Source of the DNA: Stutzerimonas azotifigens DSM 17556
GTDB lineage: Bacteria; Pseudomonadota; Gammaproteobacteria; Pseudomonadales; Pseudomonadaceae
Direction of reading: 5' to 3'
Length of the DNA stretch: 64,000 nucleotides
Assembly: GCF_000425625.1 (NCBI RefSeq)
Contig: NZ_AUDU01000017.1
Coordinates: 62,001-126,000 of the forward strand
The position numbers and the translations under genes were made by a program. Shown in pieces: positions 16,950-26,690 of this stretch. Each line of letters begins with the position of its first letter. The first letter of the stretch is position 1. Under the pieces are notes generated by a model, which was not told where the DNA came from, did not search any database, and saw nothing but the letters and a program-made list of their open reading frames with translations.

Positions 16950-18704
16950 ATGCGCTTTATCGACAATGCACCACGCTTCCTGTTCTTCACCGGCAAGGGC
17001 GGGGTCGGAAAGACCTCCATTGCCTGCGCGACAGCCCTGGAGCTGACCCGTCAGGGCAAGCGAGTGCTGCTGGTCAGCACCGATCCGGCCTCCAATGTGG
17101 GGCAGGTATTCGGTCTGGAGATCGGCAATCACATTACCGCCGTGCCTGCCGTGGAAAACCTGGCGGCCCTGGAGATCGACCCACAGGGCGCAGCTCAGGC
17201 CTATCGGGATCGGATTGTGGGCCCGGCGAGGGGTGTCATGCCTGCTGATGTGGTCAAAGGCATGGAGGAGCAATTATCGGGAGCCTGCACGACCGAGATC
17301 GCAGCCTTCGACGAATTCACCTCACTGCTGGTCAACGATGAACTGAAGGCCCGCTTCGATCACATCATTTTCGATACCGCCCCGACCGGGCACACGATTC
17401 GGCTGCTGCAACTGCCGGGGGCCTGGAGTGGATTCCTGGAGGCGGGGCAAGGCGATGCATCGTGTCTTGGGCCGTTGGCCGGTTTAGACAAACAACGTGA
17501 CCAGTATCGCGAGGCAGTAGAGGCGCTTTCTGATCCAGCCAAGACCCGTCTGGTTCTGGTTGCCAGGGCACAGGCCGCTACCCTGCGCGAGGCTGCCCGC
17601 ACACGCGAGGAGCTTGCAGCCATTGGATTGCAAGAGCAGTACCTGGTGATCAACGGCGTGCTGCCGGCGAGTGAGGCGCAGAAGGATGTCCTGGCTGCCG
17701 CCGTCTATAAGCGTGAACAGGCCGCAGTCGCCGCCATGCCGCCAGCGCTGCGAACACTGCCGCTCGATCTGTTGCCCTTGAAAGCATTCAACCTAGTGGG
17801 ACTGGATGCCCTGCGACAACTTTTGCTTGAGGGCTCTGCTGACGGCACGCAGGCGCCGGCCAGTGCGCCGATTGAATTGAACGCTCCACGACTCAAGTCC
17901 CTGATCGACGAGATCGCCGCCGATGGTCATGGCCTGATCATGGTGATGGGCAAAGGTGGTGTCGGGAAAACGACTCTGGCCGCAGCGGTTGCCGTCGAGT
18001 TGGCTCGACGTGGGCTGCCCGTGCACCTGACTACTTCTGATCCTGCCGCGCACCTTGCCGAGACACTGGATGGCACGCTTGAGCACCTGACGCTGAGCCG
18101 CATTGACCCGCATACCGAGACACAGCGCTATCGTGATCACGTCATGCAAACCAAGGGCGCGGGCCTGGATGAGCAGGCTCGGGCGCTGCTGGCCGAGGAT
18201 CTGCGTTCACCCTGCACCGAAGAGATCGCCGTATTCCAGGCTTTCTCGCGAATCATCCGTGAAGCCGGCAAAAAGTTCGTGGTGATGGACACCGCCCCGA
18301 CCGGCCACACCTTGCTGCTACTGGATGCCACCGGGGCTTATCACCGCGACATTGCTCGGCAGATGTCGGGCAGCAACATGCGCTTTTCCACGCCGATGAT
18401 GCAACTCCAGGATCCTAAGCAAACCAAGGTGCTGTTGGTGACCCTGGCCGAAACCACTCCCGTGCTGGAGGCCGCGAGCCTGCAAGCTGATCTGCGTCGT
18501 GCCGGCATTGAGCCTTGGGCATGGGTGATCAACAATAGCGTGGCAGCCGCAAAGACAGAATCACCGCTATTACATAAGCGGGCGGTCAATGAGCTGAAGG
18601 ATATTGAGCATGTCGCGACCGAGCACGCGCAACGCTATGCGGTCATTCCGCTCATGGCGGAGGAGCCGGTTGGGGTTGAGCGTTTACTCGCTCTCAGCAA
18701 GTAA
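16950..18704 (+). CDS. arsA: ArsA, arsenite-stimulated efflux ATPase (two-domain)
   Basis: A 584-residue duplicated ATPase. The deviant Walker A motif GKGGVGKT appears near residue 15 and again near residue 335. Both halves carry DTAPTGHT signal sequences, and the A-half has SGACTTEIAAFDEF with a metal-site type cysteine. ArsA energises an arsenite permease from the cytoplasmic side. Here it is coupled to an Acr3-type rather than an ArsB-type permease, and no ArsD chaperone gene lies nearby; both points are unusual. A GGGGG stretch serves as ribosome site. Confidence 0.95.
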   Translation: MRFIDNAPRFLFFTGKGGVGKTSIACATALELTRQGKRVLLVSTDPASNVGQVFGLEIGNHITAVPAVENLAALEIDPQGAAQAYRDRIVGPARGVMPADVVKGMEEQLSGACTTEIAAFDEFTSLLVNDELKARFDHIIFDTAPTGHTIRLLQLPGAWSGFLEAGQGDASCLGPLAGLDKQRDQYREAVEALSDPAKTRLVLVARAQAATLREAARTREELAAIGLQEQYLVINGVLPASEAQKDVLAAAVYKREQAAVAAMPPALRTLPLDLLPLKAFNLVGLDALRQLLLEGSADGTQAPASAPIELNAPRLKSLIDEIAADGHGLIMVMGKGGVGKTTLAAAVAVELARRGLPVHLTTSDPAAHLAETLDGTLEHLTLSRIDPHTETQRYRDHVMQTKGAGLDEQARALLAEDLRSPCTEEIAVFQAFSRIIREAGKKFVVMDTAPTGHTLLLLDATGAYHRDIARQMSGSNMRFSTPMMQLQDPKQTKVLLVTLAETTPVLEAASLQADLRRAGIEPWAWVINNSVAAAKTESPLLHKRAVNELKDIEHVATEHAQRYAVIPLMAEEPVGVERLLALSK

Positions 18705-18744
18705 TCTGCACCAATGAAAAGGCCCGCATTCTGCTTGAAAGCGC

Positions 18745-19017
18745 TTACTTCTTGATGACCTCAAGGTAATCCTTGAGGGTTTTCTCGTCAGCCGCTTTGA
18801 CCGTCATGCCATTCGGGCCGGAACCGATATCGGTGAACTGCTTGGCTGGCTCGCCAGTGGCTTTGAAGTCCTTCAGTTCCTGAGAGTCTTCGCGGAAAAC
18901 CCAGAGACGACCATCCTCAACCTCGGTAACAAAACCAGGCTTATCGAATTCGCTGGCCATAATGGAGCCGGTGAACAGAGACGAGAGGAGCAGGGCTGAG
19001 AGGGTGAGGTTCTTCAT
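18745..19017 (-). CDS. Small exported protein next to the ars genes
   Basis: Ninety residues. MKNLTLSALLLSSLFTGSIMAS is a typical signal peptide, probably cleaved after ASA-like residues near 22, leaving a small acidic periplasmic domain (GFVTEVEDGRLWVFREDSQ, then KDFKATGEPAKQFTDIG). I do not recognise a named family. AGGTAG precedes the ATG. It converges with arsA and could be a periplasmic companion of the arsenic genes, which is only a guess. Confidence 0.75.
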   Translation of the reverse strand: MKNLTLSALLLSSLFTGSIMASEFDKPGFVTEVEDGRLWVFREDSQELKDFKATGEPAKQFTDIGSGPNGMTVKAADEKTLKDYLEVIKK

Positions 19018-19257
19018 GGCACTACCTATTGAGTGGGGGGAGCCACTAATTTACTAAGCCAATCATTTCAGAAAAGTTACAACATGCGCGCATTCGAATG
19101 TGCGCATGTAACCAATCGTTTCGATAGAACTTAACCAGGTCATCCGGGGCCTGTGAAGTCGAACTGATCGCAATGGCTGCATGTCGCGACAGACAACAGG
19201 CAGCAGAGCTTTGCAATTAGGGCACTCCATAGAAGATGCCCTGTCCCCAGATCCGAT

Positions 19258-20109
19258 CTAGCGCAACAAAAGTAAGGGCGTGGCGGTGGTGCGCAGCATG
19301 TGGGTTGTGTTGCTCCCAACCAGGAACTGCCGGATTCGGGAATGCCCATAGGCGCCCATGACCAGTAGGTCGATGCCATGCTCCTTCTGATAGGCATGCA
19401 GCGTGGGTTCGACTTCACCGGCTCGCATGGCGGTATGTACCTTGTAACCACCCGTGGATAAGGTTGAACAGGCGGCATCCAGCTGCGCCCAGCCCTCTTT
19501 TGTCTCGGTTCCTACCATCACCAGATGGATAGGCAGTCCTTTCAGTAAGGGGCTGGCGGCCAGCATCTCTACGCCCTTGCGCGTGGTTGCGCCGCCATCA
19601 AAGGCCAGCATCGCGCTCTCAGGCTTTTTGAATCTGGCCGGCGTCACCAGCACAGGACGGTGCATGATGCGAATGACGCTCTCCAGCTGGCTGCCAACAT
19701 GGGCTTCTGCTCCACCACTGGACTCGCCCTGGCGACCGATCACTAGCAGGCGTATATCGCTTTCCAGTTCCCGCAGGCTTTCCAGCAGATCGCCATGGCG
19801 TTGCTTGGTCTCCGGTGAACTCACGCCTTCGGCCATGGCTCTCTCCTTGGCAGCGGCGAGCATGATGCGCCCCTGCTCCAAGGCCAGTTTTCCGCGTTTT
19901 TCGTCCAGCGAGGCGAGCTCATCCAGCAGATGCTCCCGACTGCCCAAACCAATGTTGCCGCTCAAATCGGCTGATACCGGATACTGGCGCTGATCCAGTA
20001 CGTGCAGGAAGGTAAGCGGAGCTTCTAGGCGCTGGCTGGCCCAGGCAGCGTAGTCGCAAACAGCAGGGGCCGAGGCAGAGCCGTCAATGCAAGCGGTTAC
20101 GTGGGTCAT
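19258..20109 (-). CDS. Universal stress protein, tandem-domain (copy 1)
   Basis: A 283-residue protein with two Usp domains. Domain 1 starts THVTACIDGSASAPAVCDYA; domain 2 (from about residue 155) has the ATP-binding type end LVMGAYGHSRIRQFLVGSNT. It starts 14 bases after the stop of the upstream SulP gene, so the two form an operon. A close paralogue at 39355-40206 stands in the same relation to a second SulP gene. Function beyond nucleotide-binding stress response cannot be assigned. Confidence 0.92.
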   Translation of the reverse strand: MTHVTACIDGSASAPAVCDYAAWASQRLEAPLTFLHVLDQRQYPVSADLSGNIGLGSREHLLDELASLDEKRGKLALEQGRIMLAAAKERAMAEGVSSPETKQRHGDLLESLRELESDIRLLVIGRQGESSGGAEAHVGSQLESVIRIMHRPVLVTPARFKKPESAMLAFDGGATTRKGVEMLAASPLLKGLPIHLVMVGTETKEGWAQLDAACSTLSTGGYKVHTAMRAGEVEPTLHAYQKEHGIDLLVMGAYGHSRIRQFLVGSNTTHMLRTTATPLLLLR

Positions 20110-20123
20110 TGTTGTTCTCCTTA

Positions 20124-21611
20124 TCAGTGGCCCATGAGTTGATCGATGGCGTCAGGTTTGTCGTGCACACCAAAGCGGTCAACGATAGTGGTGCTGGCTT
20201 CATTGAGTCCCAGTACCTCTACCTCGGTGCCTTCGCGGCGAAGCTTGACCACCACTTTGTCCAGGGCTGCGACGGCAGTGATGTCCCAGAAGTGAGCGCG
20301 ACTGAGGTCGATGGTCACTTTGCTGATCGCTTCCTTGAAGTCGAACGCCGCAACGAATTTGTCGGCGGAGCTGAAGAACACCTGGCCACTCACCTTGTAC
20401 GTGCGGTGGTCGGAGGCTTCATTCAGCTCGGAGGTGATCGCCATGTAGTGACCGACCTTATTGGCGAAGAACATGGCTGCCAGCAGAACCCCTACCAGAA
20501 CGCCATAGGCGAGGTTATGGGTGAAGACCACCACGACCACAGTTGCCACCATCACGATGTTGGTGGAGAGCGGGAATTTGCGCAGGTTACGCAGCGAGTC
20601 CCAGCTGAAGGTGCCGATGGACACCATGATCATCACCGCAACCAGCGCAGCCATGGGAATCTGGCTGACCCAGTCGCTGAGAAACACCACCATTAACAGC
20701 AGTACGACACCCGCGATCAAGGCGGACAGGCGAGTGCGCCCTCCAGATTTCACGTTGATCACCGACTGCCCGATCATGGCGCAACCGGCCATGCCGCCCA
20801 TTAGACCCGAAGCAATGTTGGCAACGCCTTGACCTTTGCACTCGCGGTTCTTGTCGCTAGTGGTATCGGTCAGGTCATCAACGATGGTCGCGGTCATCAT
20901 CGACTCCAGTAAGCCGACTACAGCCAGCGCTGCTGCGTAGGGAAAAATAATCGCCAGGGTCTCGAAGGTAAGCGGCACGTCCGGCCAGAGAAACACTGGC
21001 AGGGTATCCGGCAGTTGGCCCATGTCGCCTACGGTGCGGATATCTAGCCCGAGGTAGATGGCTACTGCGGTCAAGACCAGGATGCACACCAACGGCGAGG
21101 GGATCACCTTGCCGATCTTGGGCACATAGGGGAACAGGTAGATGATGCCAAGGCCGGCAGCCGTCATGGCGTAGACGTGCCAGGTGACATTGGTCAGTTC
21201 AGGTAGCTGTGCCATGAAGATCAGGATGGCCAGGGCGTTGACGAATCCAGTCACAACCGAGCGAGACACAAAGCGCATCAACGAGCCCAGTTTCAAATAG
21301 CCGGCGATGATCTGGAGCACACCGCACAGCAGCGTGGCGGCCAGCAGGTACTCCAGGCCATGGTTCTTCACCAGGGTCACCATAAGTAGCGCCATGGCCC
21401 CGGTTGCCGCCGAAATCATGCCGGGGCGACCTCCCACGAAGGCGATCACAACAGCGATACAGAACGACGCATATAAGCCGACTTTGGGATCGACTCCCGC
21501 GATGATGGAGAAAGCGATAGCTTCCGGAATCAGTGCAAGCGCGACGACGAGGCCGGCGAGCACGTCGCCTCTCAGATTGGAAAACCAGTTCTGCTTGATT
21601 GTCTGCAACAT
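20124..21611 (-). CDS. SulP-family anion transporter with STAS domain (copy 1)
   Basis: About 495 residues: ten to twelve membrane segments (signature [17 protein letters not shown] and [18 protein letters not shown]) and a C-terminal STAS domain ([23 protein letters not shown]). SulP proteins move sulfate, bicarbonate, dicarboxylates or related anions; the substrate is not evident. The ATG at 21611 is preferred to a TTG at 21623. It is cotranscribed with a Usp gene. The paralogue at 40220-41707 is very similar at protein level. Confidence 0.93.
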   Translation of the reverse strand: MLQTIKQNWFSNLRGDVLAGLVVALALIPEAIAFSIIAGVDPKVGLYASFCIAVVIAFVGGRPGMISAATGAMALLMVTLVKNHGLEYLLAATLLCGVLQIIAGYLKLGSLMRFVSRSVVTGFVNALAILIFMAQLPELTNVTWHVYAMTAAGLGIIYLFPYVPKIGKVIPSPLVCILVLTAVAIYLGLDIRTVGDMGQLPDTLPVFLWPDVPLTFETLAIIFPYAAALAVVGLLESMMTATIVDDLTDTTSDKNRECKGQGVANIASGLMGGMAGCAMIGQSVINVKSGGRTRLSALIAGVVLLLMVVFLSDWVSQIPMAALVAVMIMVSIGTFSWDSLRNLRKFPLSTNIVMVATVVVVVFTHNLAYGVLVGVLLAAMFFANKVGHYMAITSELNEASDHRTYKVSGQVFFSSADKFVAAFDFKEAISKVTIDLSRAHFWDITAVAALDKVVVKLRREGTEVEVLGLNEASTTIVDRFGVHDKPDAIDQLMGH

Positions 21612-21953
21612 CAATAAATCCAAGGCAATGGACGCGGCAGCACGATGCCGGGACGGCGTGCCGAAAGCGTCAGGTTCAAGTTGTAGGTATCACGTGGTGC
21701 CGTGTGAAACGGCAGGTTTGCTACAGGCGCAGCAAGACGAATCAGTCGGTAAGCCGAGCTGACTCAGGGAGGGGGCTATGCGCTATGGCGGCGTAGGCAG
21801 CCAGGCAGAGATTTTCGAGACGATCATGCTGTCAGGTATTGAGCAGTCAGAGCAGGAAAGAGCGCAGACCATACCACGGTGAGCATAGTCTTGCGACATT
21901 AGGGCAAAAGTTAGAGCCTGAAAATTGCGCTATGGCGATGACTGCTTTTGGCC
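21612..21953. other. Leader/intergenic region upstream of sulP copy 1
   Basis: About 340 bases between the SulP gene and the IS1182 element, with no supported gene. It contains a 20-base block shared with the region upstream of the second SulP gene (see 21780-21799). Confidence 0.6.
21780..21799 (-). repeat. Conserved non-coding box upstream of sulP copy 1
   Basis: GCGCTATGGCGGCGTAGGCA (plus strand) recurs without mismatch at 41869-41888, about 165 bases upstream of the SulP start in both cases. Flanking GAGGGGGC and CCA...AGAG are also shared. Most of the remaining leader is not similar, which suggests selection on this block. Confidence 0.65.
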
Positions 21954-23507
21954 CAGAGTGTGTAAAAACGCACCGGTAAACCCTTGCTATGATTTCCGAG
22001 AATCTCAGCGTATGGGACGCCCATGAAACGGTTTATCCAGGGTGAACACCGAGGTCAAAGCACCTTACTTCCCGAAAGCCTCGACGACTACGTCAGCGAT
22101 ACCAATCCGGTTCGGGTGGTTGACGTTTTCGTCGATGAACTCGACCTAGCCACGCTAGGTTTTGATGGCGTCATTCCAGCCGAAACCGGAAGACCGGCTT
22201 ACCACCCTTCGATCCTGCTGAAGATCTATATCTACGGCTATCTAAACCGCATTCAATCGAGCCGGCGTCTTGAGCGAGAAGCTCAGCGCAACGTCGAACT
22301 CATGTGGTTAACCGGGCGATTGATGCCCGATTTCAAGACCATCGCCAACTTCCGAAAAGATAACAGCAAGGCCATTCGCGGCGTCTGCCGCCAGTTCGTT
22401 TTGCTCTGCCAGCAGTTGGGGTTGTTTGGCGAAAACTTGGTTGCCATCGACGGCAGCAAATTCAAGGCAGTGAACAACCGTGACCGCAATTTCACCAGCG
22501 CCAAACTGAAGCGGCGTATGGAAGAAATCGAGGCGAGCATCAGCCGTTATTTGGAGGTGCTCGATGCGGCTGATCGACAGATTCCTAGCGCCTCCGCGCC
22601 AGACACTGCCAGCCTGGAAGATAAGATTGCCAAGCTAAAAGCGCATATGAAAGAGCTTCAAGGGATCGAAACTCAGCTCAACGATTCCCCTGATAAACAG
22701 GTTTCGCTGACCGACCCGGATGCCCGTTCGATGATGACGCGCGGCAGCGGTATCGTCGGCTACAACGTGCAGACGGCTGTCGATACGCAGCACCACCTGA
22801 TCGTTGCTCACGAGGTCACCAACAGCGGTTCAGACCGCGACCAACTCAGTTCAATGGCGAAGCAGGCTCGTGAAGCCATCGGCGCAGAAACGCTGTCCGT
22901 GGTGGCTGACCGAGGCTACTTCAAGGGTGAAGAGATCCTTGCCTGTCACGACGCAAACATCACGGCCTACGTGCCTAAGCCAATGACTTCAAGCGCCAAG
23001 GCTGATGGCCGATTCAATAAAGATGCCTTCGTGTATGACCCGACGAAAAACGAATACACCTGCCCGGCGGGAGAGGCACTGATCTGGCGATTCTCCAGCG
23101 TTGAGAAAGGCATGAATATGCACTGTTACTGGAGTTCTAAGTGCCAGAGTTGTGCGCTGAAAACCCAGTGCACACCAAGCACAAATCGTCGAGTAAGGCG
23201 CTGGGAGCATGAAGCAGTGCTGGAGGAAATGCAGCGCCGGTTGAACCAAGCACCAGAGATGATGCGGGTTCGAAAACGGACTGTTGAGCATCCCTTCGGT
23301 ACGCTCAAGCAATGGATGGGCGCAACGCACTTCCTGACCCGAAAGCTGAACGGGGTGAGTGCGGAGATGAGCTTGAATGTGCTCGCCTACAACTTGAAAC
23401 GGGTGATGAAAATCATCGGCACCGAAGGCCTGTTGAAGGCGATGACGGCGTAAAAGCCCCAGCTTTTGCTGCTCCAAGAGGTGCCAAAGCGCTTCATAAA
23501 CGCTCTG
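21954..23507 (+). mobile_element. IS1182-family insertion sequence
   Basis: The ends are proposed from an imperfect inverted repeat: CAGAGTGTGTAAAAA at 21954-21968 and the inverse of CAGAGCGTTTATGAA at 23493-23507 (12 of 15 matches). Between them lies a complete IS1182-type transposase. No target duplication is visible at these ends, so the exact limits are uncertain or a flank has been rearranged. Confidence 0.65.
22023..23453 (+). CDS. IS1182-family transposase
   Basis: A full-length 476-residue DDE transposase. The start MKRFIQGEHRGQSTLLPESL, the GRPAYHPSILLKIYIYGYLN segment, VAIDGSKFKAVNN (first catalytic Asp region), VVADRGYFKGEEIL, and the C-terminal RKRTVEHPFGTLKQWMGATH are all typical. 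A cysteine cluster (CQSCALKTQC) lies near residue 375. No internal stop or frameshift is seen, so this copy could be active. Confidence 0.93.
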   Translation: MKRFIQGEHRGQSTLLPESLDDYVSDTNPVRVVDVFVDELDLATLGFDGVIPAETGRPAYHPSILLKIYIYGYLNRIQSSRRLEREAQRNVELMWLTGRLMPDFKTIANFRKDNSKAIRGVCRQFVLLCQQLGLFGENLVAIDGSKFKAVNNRDRNFTSAKLKRRMEEIEASISRYLEVLDAADRQIPSASAPDTASLEDKIAKLKAHMKELQGIETQLNDSPDKQVSLTDPDARSMMTRGSGIVGYNVQTAVDTQHHLIVAHEVTNSGSDRDQLSSMAKQAREAIGAETLSVVADRGYFKGEEILACHDANITAYVPKPMTSSAKADGRFNKDAFVYDPTKNEYTCPAGEALIWRFSSVEKGMNMHCYWSSKCQSCALKTQCTPSTNRRVRRWEHEAVLEEMQRRLNQAPEMMRVRKRTVEHPFGTLKQWMGATHFLTRKLNGVSAEMSLNVLAYNLKRVMKIIGTEGLLKAMTA

Positions 23508-23525
23508 ACGCGCTATTGGTGCGGA

Positions 23526-23589
23526 TTCCACGCCATTCGGACACTCAGCCCACGCTGATCCGGACACCTGTTCCACGGCCATTCGGACA
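23526..23589. repeat. Direct repeats in the surviving IS21 end
   Basis: TTCCACGCCATTCGGACA (23526-23543) and TTCCACGGCCATTCGGACA (23571-23589) are direct copies differing by one inserted G, about 45 bases apart. IS21 elements typically have repeated transposase-binding sites at their ends. Confidence 0.8.
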
Positions 23590-23624
23590 GGCAGTCGGAG
23601 CGCAGCGACGCAGGGGTTGCATTG

Positions 23625-24380
23625 TTAGTCTGAGGTGCCCGGTGTCGTCAATTTCTTCACCCGCTTTCTCATCGATTCGCCCTTGAGGTTGATCCGGTAG
23701 GCGTTGTGCACCAGGCGGTCGAGGATGGCGTCGGCCAGGGTTGGATCGCCGATCAGTTCGTGCCAGTTGTCCACGGGCATTTGGCTGGTCACGAGGGTCG
23801 AGCGCTGGCCGTAGCGGTCGTCCAGTAGCTCCAGCATGTCACGGCGCTGTTCAACGGTGAACGGGGCCAAGCCCCAGTCGTCGAGGATCAGCAGGTCGGT
23901 CTTGGCATAGCCGCTCATCAGCTTGGCGAAGCGCCCGTCGCCGTGGGCCAAGCCCAACTCTTCCAGTAGGCGCGGCAGACGCAGGTAGCGCACGCTGTAG
24001 CCGTCCCGGCAGGCCTGGTGTGCCAGGGCGCAGGCCAGCCAGGTTTTACCCACGCCGGTGGGCCCGTTGATAATCAGGTTGAGCCCGTCGCGTAACCACT
24101 GGCCGCTACCCAGTTGCAGGATCAAGCCCTTGTCCAGCCCGCGCGGGGCACGGTAGTCGATGTCTTCGAGGCAGGCGCTGTGCTTGAGCCGGGCCTGACG
24201 CAGGCGGCTGCTGAGGCGCTTGTCGTCGCGTTCGGTCAGTTCGCGGTCGACCAGCAGGCCGAGGCGTTCCACGGAGCTCAAGCTGTCGATGTCGGGGGTT
24301 TTCAGTTGCTCGGCGAGTGCCTTGAGCATGCCGGTCAGGCGCAGGGTCTGGAGCTTGTCCAGGGTCGGATGGGGCAGCAT
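23625..24380 (-). CDS. istB: IS21 helper ATPase IstB
   Basis: A 251-residue AAA+ protein. Walker A is NGPTGVGKTWLACALAHQA near residue 105 and Walker B is LLILDDWG near 165. IstB assembles on target DNA and stimulates the IstA transposase. The ATG at 24380 has AAGGAA upstream; the longer open frame runs back into istA and is rejected. It lies 17 bases after the istA stop, the usual istA-istB order. Confidence 0.93.
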   Translation of the reverse strand: MLPHPTLDKLQTLRLTGMLKALAEQLKTPDIDSLSSVERLGLLVDRELTERDDKRLSSRLRQARLKHSACLEDIDYRAPRGLDKGLILQLGSGQWLRDGLNLIINGPTGVGKTWLACALAHQACRDGYSVRYLRLPRLLEELGLAHGDGRFAKLMSGYAKTDLLILDDWGLAPFTVEQRRDMLELLDDRYGQRSTLVTSQMPVDNWHELIGDPTLADAILDRLVHNAYRINLKGESMRKRVKKLTTPGTSD

Positions 24381-24397
24381 GGTGGGATTCCTTGGGG

Positions 24398-25400
24398 TCA
24401 GTGGTAGTAGCCGGGGCCGCGCAGATTGGCGTGGTCGTCTGGCAGCAGGGGCAGGTTGGCTTGAGCCAACGGCAGGCTTTCCAGCCCCTGGCGCAGGATC
24501 GATTCGAGGCTCTTGTAGCTGCACGCACCGAGGCTGAGGGCGCGACGGCAGGCCAACTCCAAGCGCACTTCGCCATGGGTCTTGCCCAGGCGGAGGATGC
24601 CCAGGCAGGCCCGGTAGCCTTGGGTTGGGTGGATGCGCCGTTCGAGGATGTGGCTGATCACGCCGGCCGTGTTCGGCCCGGTCTGCTCAGCCCAGCGGAT
24701 CAGCCGTTGTGGCGTCCACTCGGCATGCTCGCGATGGCTCTTGGGCATGTGCTCGGCCTGTGTGCTGTGCCGGCCCTTGTGCGGTGAGCGCAGGTGGCTG
24801 GCCACCCGCTGATTGGCGTGGAAGCACTCCACCGTGCGCGCTGTCAGGCGTACTTCCAGTTGTTTCTTCACCAGTTGGTACGGCACCGAGTAGTAATGAC
24901 CATCGACCTCGACGTGGTAGTCGATGTGCACCCGCGCCTTCTTCCACTCGGCATAGACGTAGGGCTGCTCCGGCAGTGGGCGCAGCGCTGGACGATCCAG
25001 GGCTTCGAAGGCCGAGTGCCGGGAGCCCGGCAGCTTGCGAAACGGTCGTCGGTTGAGGCGCTCCAGCAATAAGGCGATGGCGCTGTTGAGTTCGTCCAGG
25101 GAGAAGAACTGGCGGTTCCTCAGCGCGGCGAGGATCCAGCGCTCGACCACCTGCACGCCGACCTCGGCCTTAGCCTTGTCGCGCGGCTTACGCGCCCGTG
25201 CCGGCACCACCGCCACGCCATAGTGCTCGGCCAGATCGCGGTAGCTCGGGTTGATGTCCGGCTCGTAGCGATGGCTCTTACTCACCGCGCTTCGCAGGTT
25301 GTCCGGCACCACGATCTCCGGCACGCCGCCGAGGAAGGCGAAGCAGCGGGCATGGGAGCCCAGCCAGTCAGGTAACTGCTGCGACCAGGTGGCTTCGGCC
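24398..25400 (-). pseudogene. istA: IS21 transposase IstA, N-terminal part deleted
   Basis: The remaining roughly 333 codons cover the later DDE domain ([18 protein letters not shown], then the downstream acidic region [20 protein letters not shown]) and the C-terminal domain. A complete IstA has about 500 residues, so roughly the first third, with the helix-turn-helix and the first catalytic Asp, is gone. The frame reads a few codons into the cytochrome gene beyond the junction. It cannot be functional alone. Confidence 0.88.
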
Positions 25401-25989
25401 CATGACAGACGGCGCACTGTGCGTCGTAGACCTGTTCTCCCTTCGCCAGGTCGTATCCGCCTTCGGGTTGTGGCACTTCCGGATAGGCCCGACCTGACAG
25501 CTCTTGACCTGTGGGTGCTCCGGTTGCAAGCCAGTAGGAATAGGCTGAAAGCGCGGCGATAACGGGGCCGTCAGCCTCGGGTGCCTTGCCGTTCATACTG
25601 AATTGGAAACAGCCCTGAAGGCGCTCGGCATAGCTGTTCACCTTGTCGTTTTTCTTCCGGTACGCCGGATACATGGTGTAGGCAGCCCAGAGCGGTGCAG
25701 AGTTGGCTTTCCGGCCTTGTTCGAGGTGGCAGTTCGCACAGGCCAGGCCGTTGCCGACATAGTCGGGCGCATGCGTCTTGGTATCGACGAATATGGCGCG
25801 CCCCTGCTGTACCAACTGCCCGTAGGTGTTGTCAGGCAGTTCGCTTTCCTTTGGCGGTTGGAAGTACTTGCTGCTGGCGGGATCACCTGCTCCGGTCAGG
25901 ATCTGCGACTGATCTTCCATCGCGATGTCGTCCGCGAGCACCGGGAAGCCCAATGACATCAACAGCAGCGCGGTTGTATGGGTCTTCAT
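25399..25989 (-). pseudogene. Periplasmic cytochrome c, 3' end removed by IS21 remnant
   Basis: Begins with a signal peptide (MKTHTTALLLMSLGFPVLAD) and contains a first haem site CANCH near residue 82, then GAP-rich sequence typical of diheme c-type cytochromes. The second haem site CAVCHG, near residue 195, is the last authentic sequence; from about 25399 the frame reads into IS21 DNA and stops at 25282. The normal C-terminus, probably with the axial methionine of the second haem, is lost. It starts 32 bases after the neighbouring cytochrome gene, so it was the distal gene of that pair. Confidence 0.82.
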
Positions 25990-26021
25990 TTGGCTGCTCC
26001 TTTGTCAGTCAGGCCTGCGAA

Positions 26022-26633
26022 TTACGTCGAGACCGCCGTTACCTCGTCCTCGGTCAAGCTACGTGCGATTTGGCCCATCAGGTCGTTGGGGTCGTTCTTG
26101 CGGGTGCCCTGACGCCACGCGGTCAACTGAGACGACAGATACTGTGCCGACTGCCCGGCCAGCGGTGGGAAGGCGTCGCCTACTCCCGTTCCGCTGGGGC
26201 CGTGGCAGGCGACGCACTCGGGGATGTTGCGATCCCAGGCGCCGCGCAGCGCAAGGCTTTCGCCAGGCCCGTCGACCAACGCGGTGCGGTCGATTCGCTC
26301 GACCTGCGGTTGCGGCTTGTCAGCCAGCATCGTCGAGACGGCGTCGGCTTCCTCATGGCTCAAGGCCGCGGCAATGGGCTGCATGATTGGATTCGCCCGC
26401 GCACCGGACGCGAAATCAGCCAGTTGCTTGCGCATGTAATTCGCCGACAAGCCGGCCAGGCGGGGGAATCCTGCAGCAGCCATGCCTTCACCCTCGGCGC
26501 CGTGGCAGGTAGCGCACGCCATCGCGGCGGGGTTGGTCCCGCCTTTGCTGTACACCGCAGCGGCATCCGCGGCGTGCGCGGACACGGAGATCGCAAGGAA
26601 GAGCCCGGCCAAGGGCCAGAGGGGGACGTTCAT
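26022..26633 (-). CDS. Cytochrome c4-like diheme protein
   Basis: A 203-residue exported protein with signal peptide (MNVPLWPLAGLFLAISVSAHA) and two haem sites, CATCHG near residue 40 and CVACHG near 140, each followed by a similar LAGxSAxYxxxQL repeat. Candidate axial methionines lie in PIMQPIA and NDLMGQIA. Such proteins carry electrons in the periplasm. It heads a pair with the truncated cytochrome gene and follows the dsb genes on the same strand, recalling the P. aeruginosa PA2476-PA2482 locus. Confidence 0.88.
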   Translation of the reverse strand: MNVPLWPLAGLFLAISVSAHAADAAAVYSKGGTNPAAMACATCHGAEGEGMAAAGFPRLAGLSANYMRKQLADFASGARANPIMQPIAAALSHEEADAVSTMLADKPQPQVERIDRTALVDGPGESLALRGAWDRNIPECVACHGPSGTGVGDAFPPLAGQSAQYLSSQLTAWRQGTRKNDPNDLMGQIARSLTEDEVTAVST

Positions 26634-26690
26634 GTAGCCTCCAGATCGTTCTTGTTATAGGTGCCGGTGCTGACTGACCGTGTGGTGTTG

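Larger units (their letters stand above)
23520..25400 (-). mobile_element. IS21-family element, remnant with one end deleted
   Basis: Carries intact istB and a truncated istA on the minus strand. The surviving end beyond istB starts near TGCGGATTCC at 23520 and has the multiple-repeat layout of IS21 ends. The other end, including the 5' part of istA, is missing: the sequence switches near 25400 into a cytochrome c gene. Confidence 0.85.

Noticed and set aside
22023..23453. Target-site duplication for the IS1182 element
   Set aside because: No matching short repeats were found next to the proposed inverted repeats.
23526..23589. Direct repeats as a possible CRISPR array
   Set aside because: Only two units, within the end of an IS21 element, where such repeats are normal.
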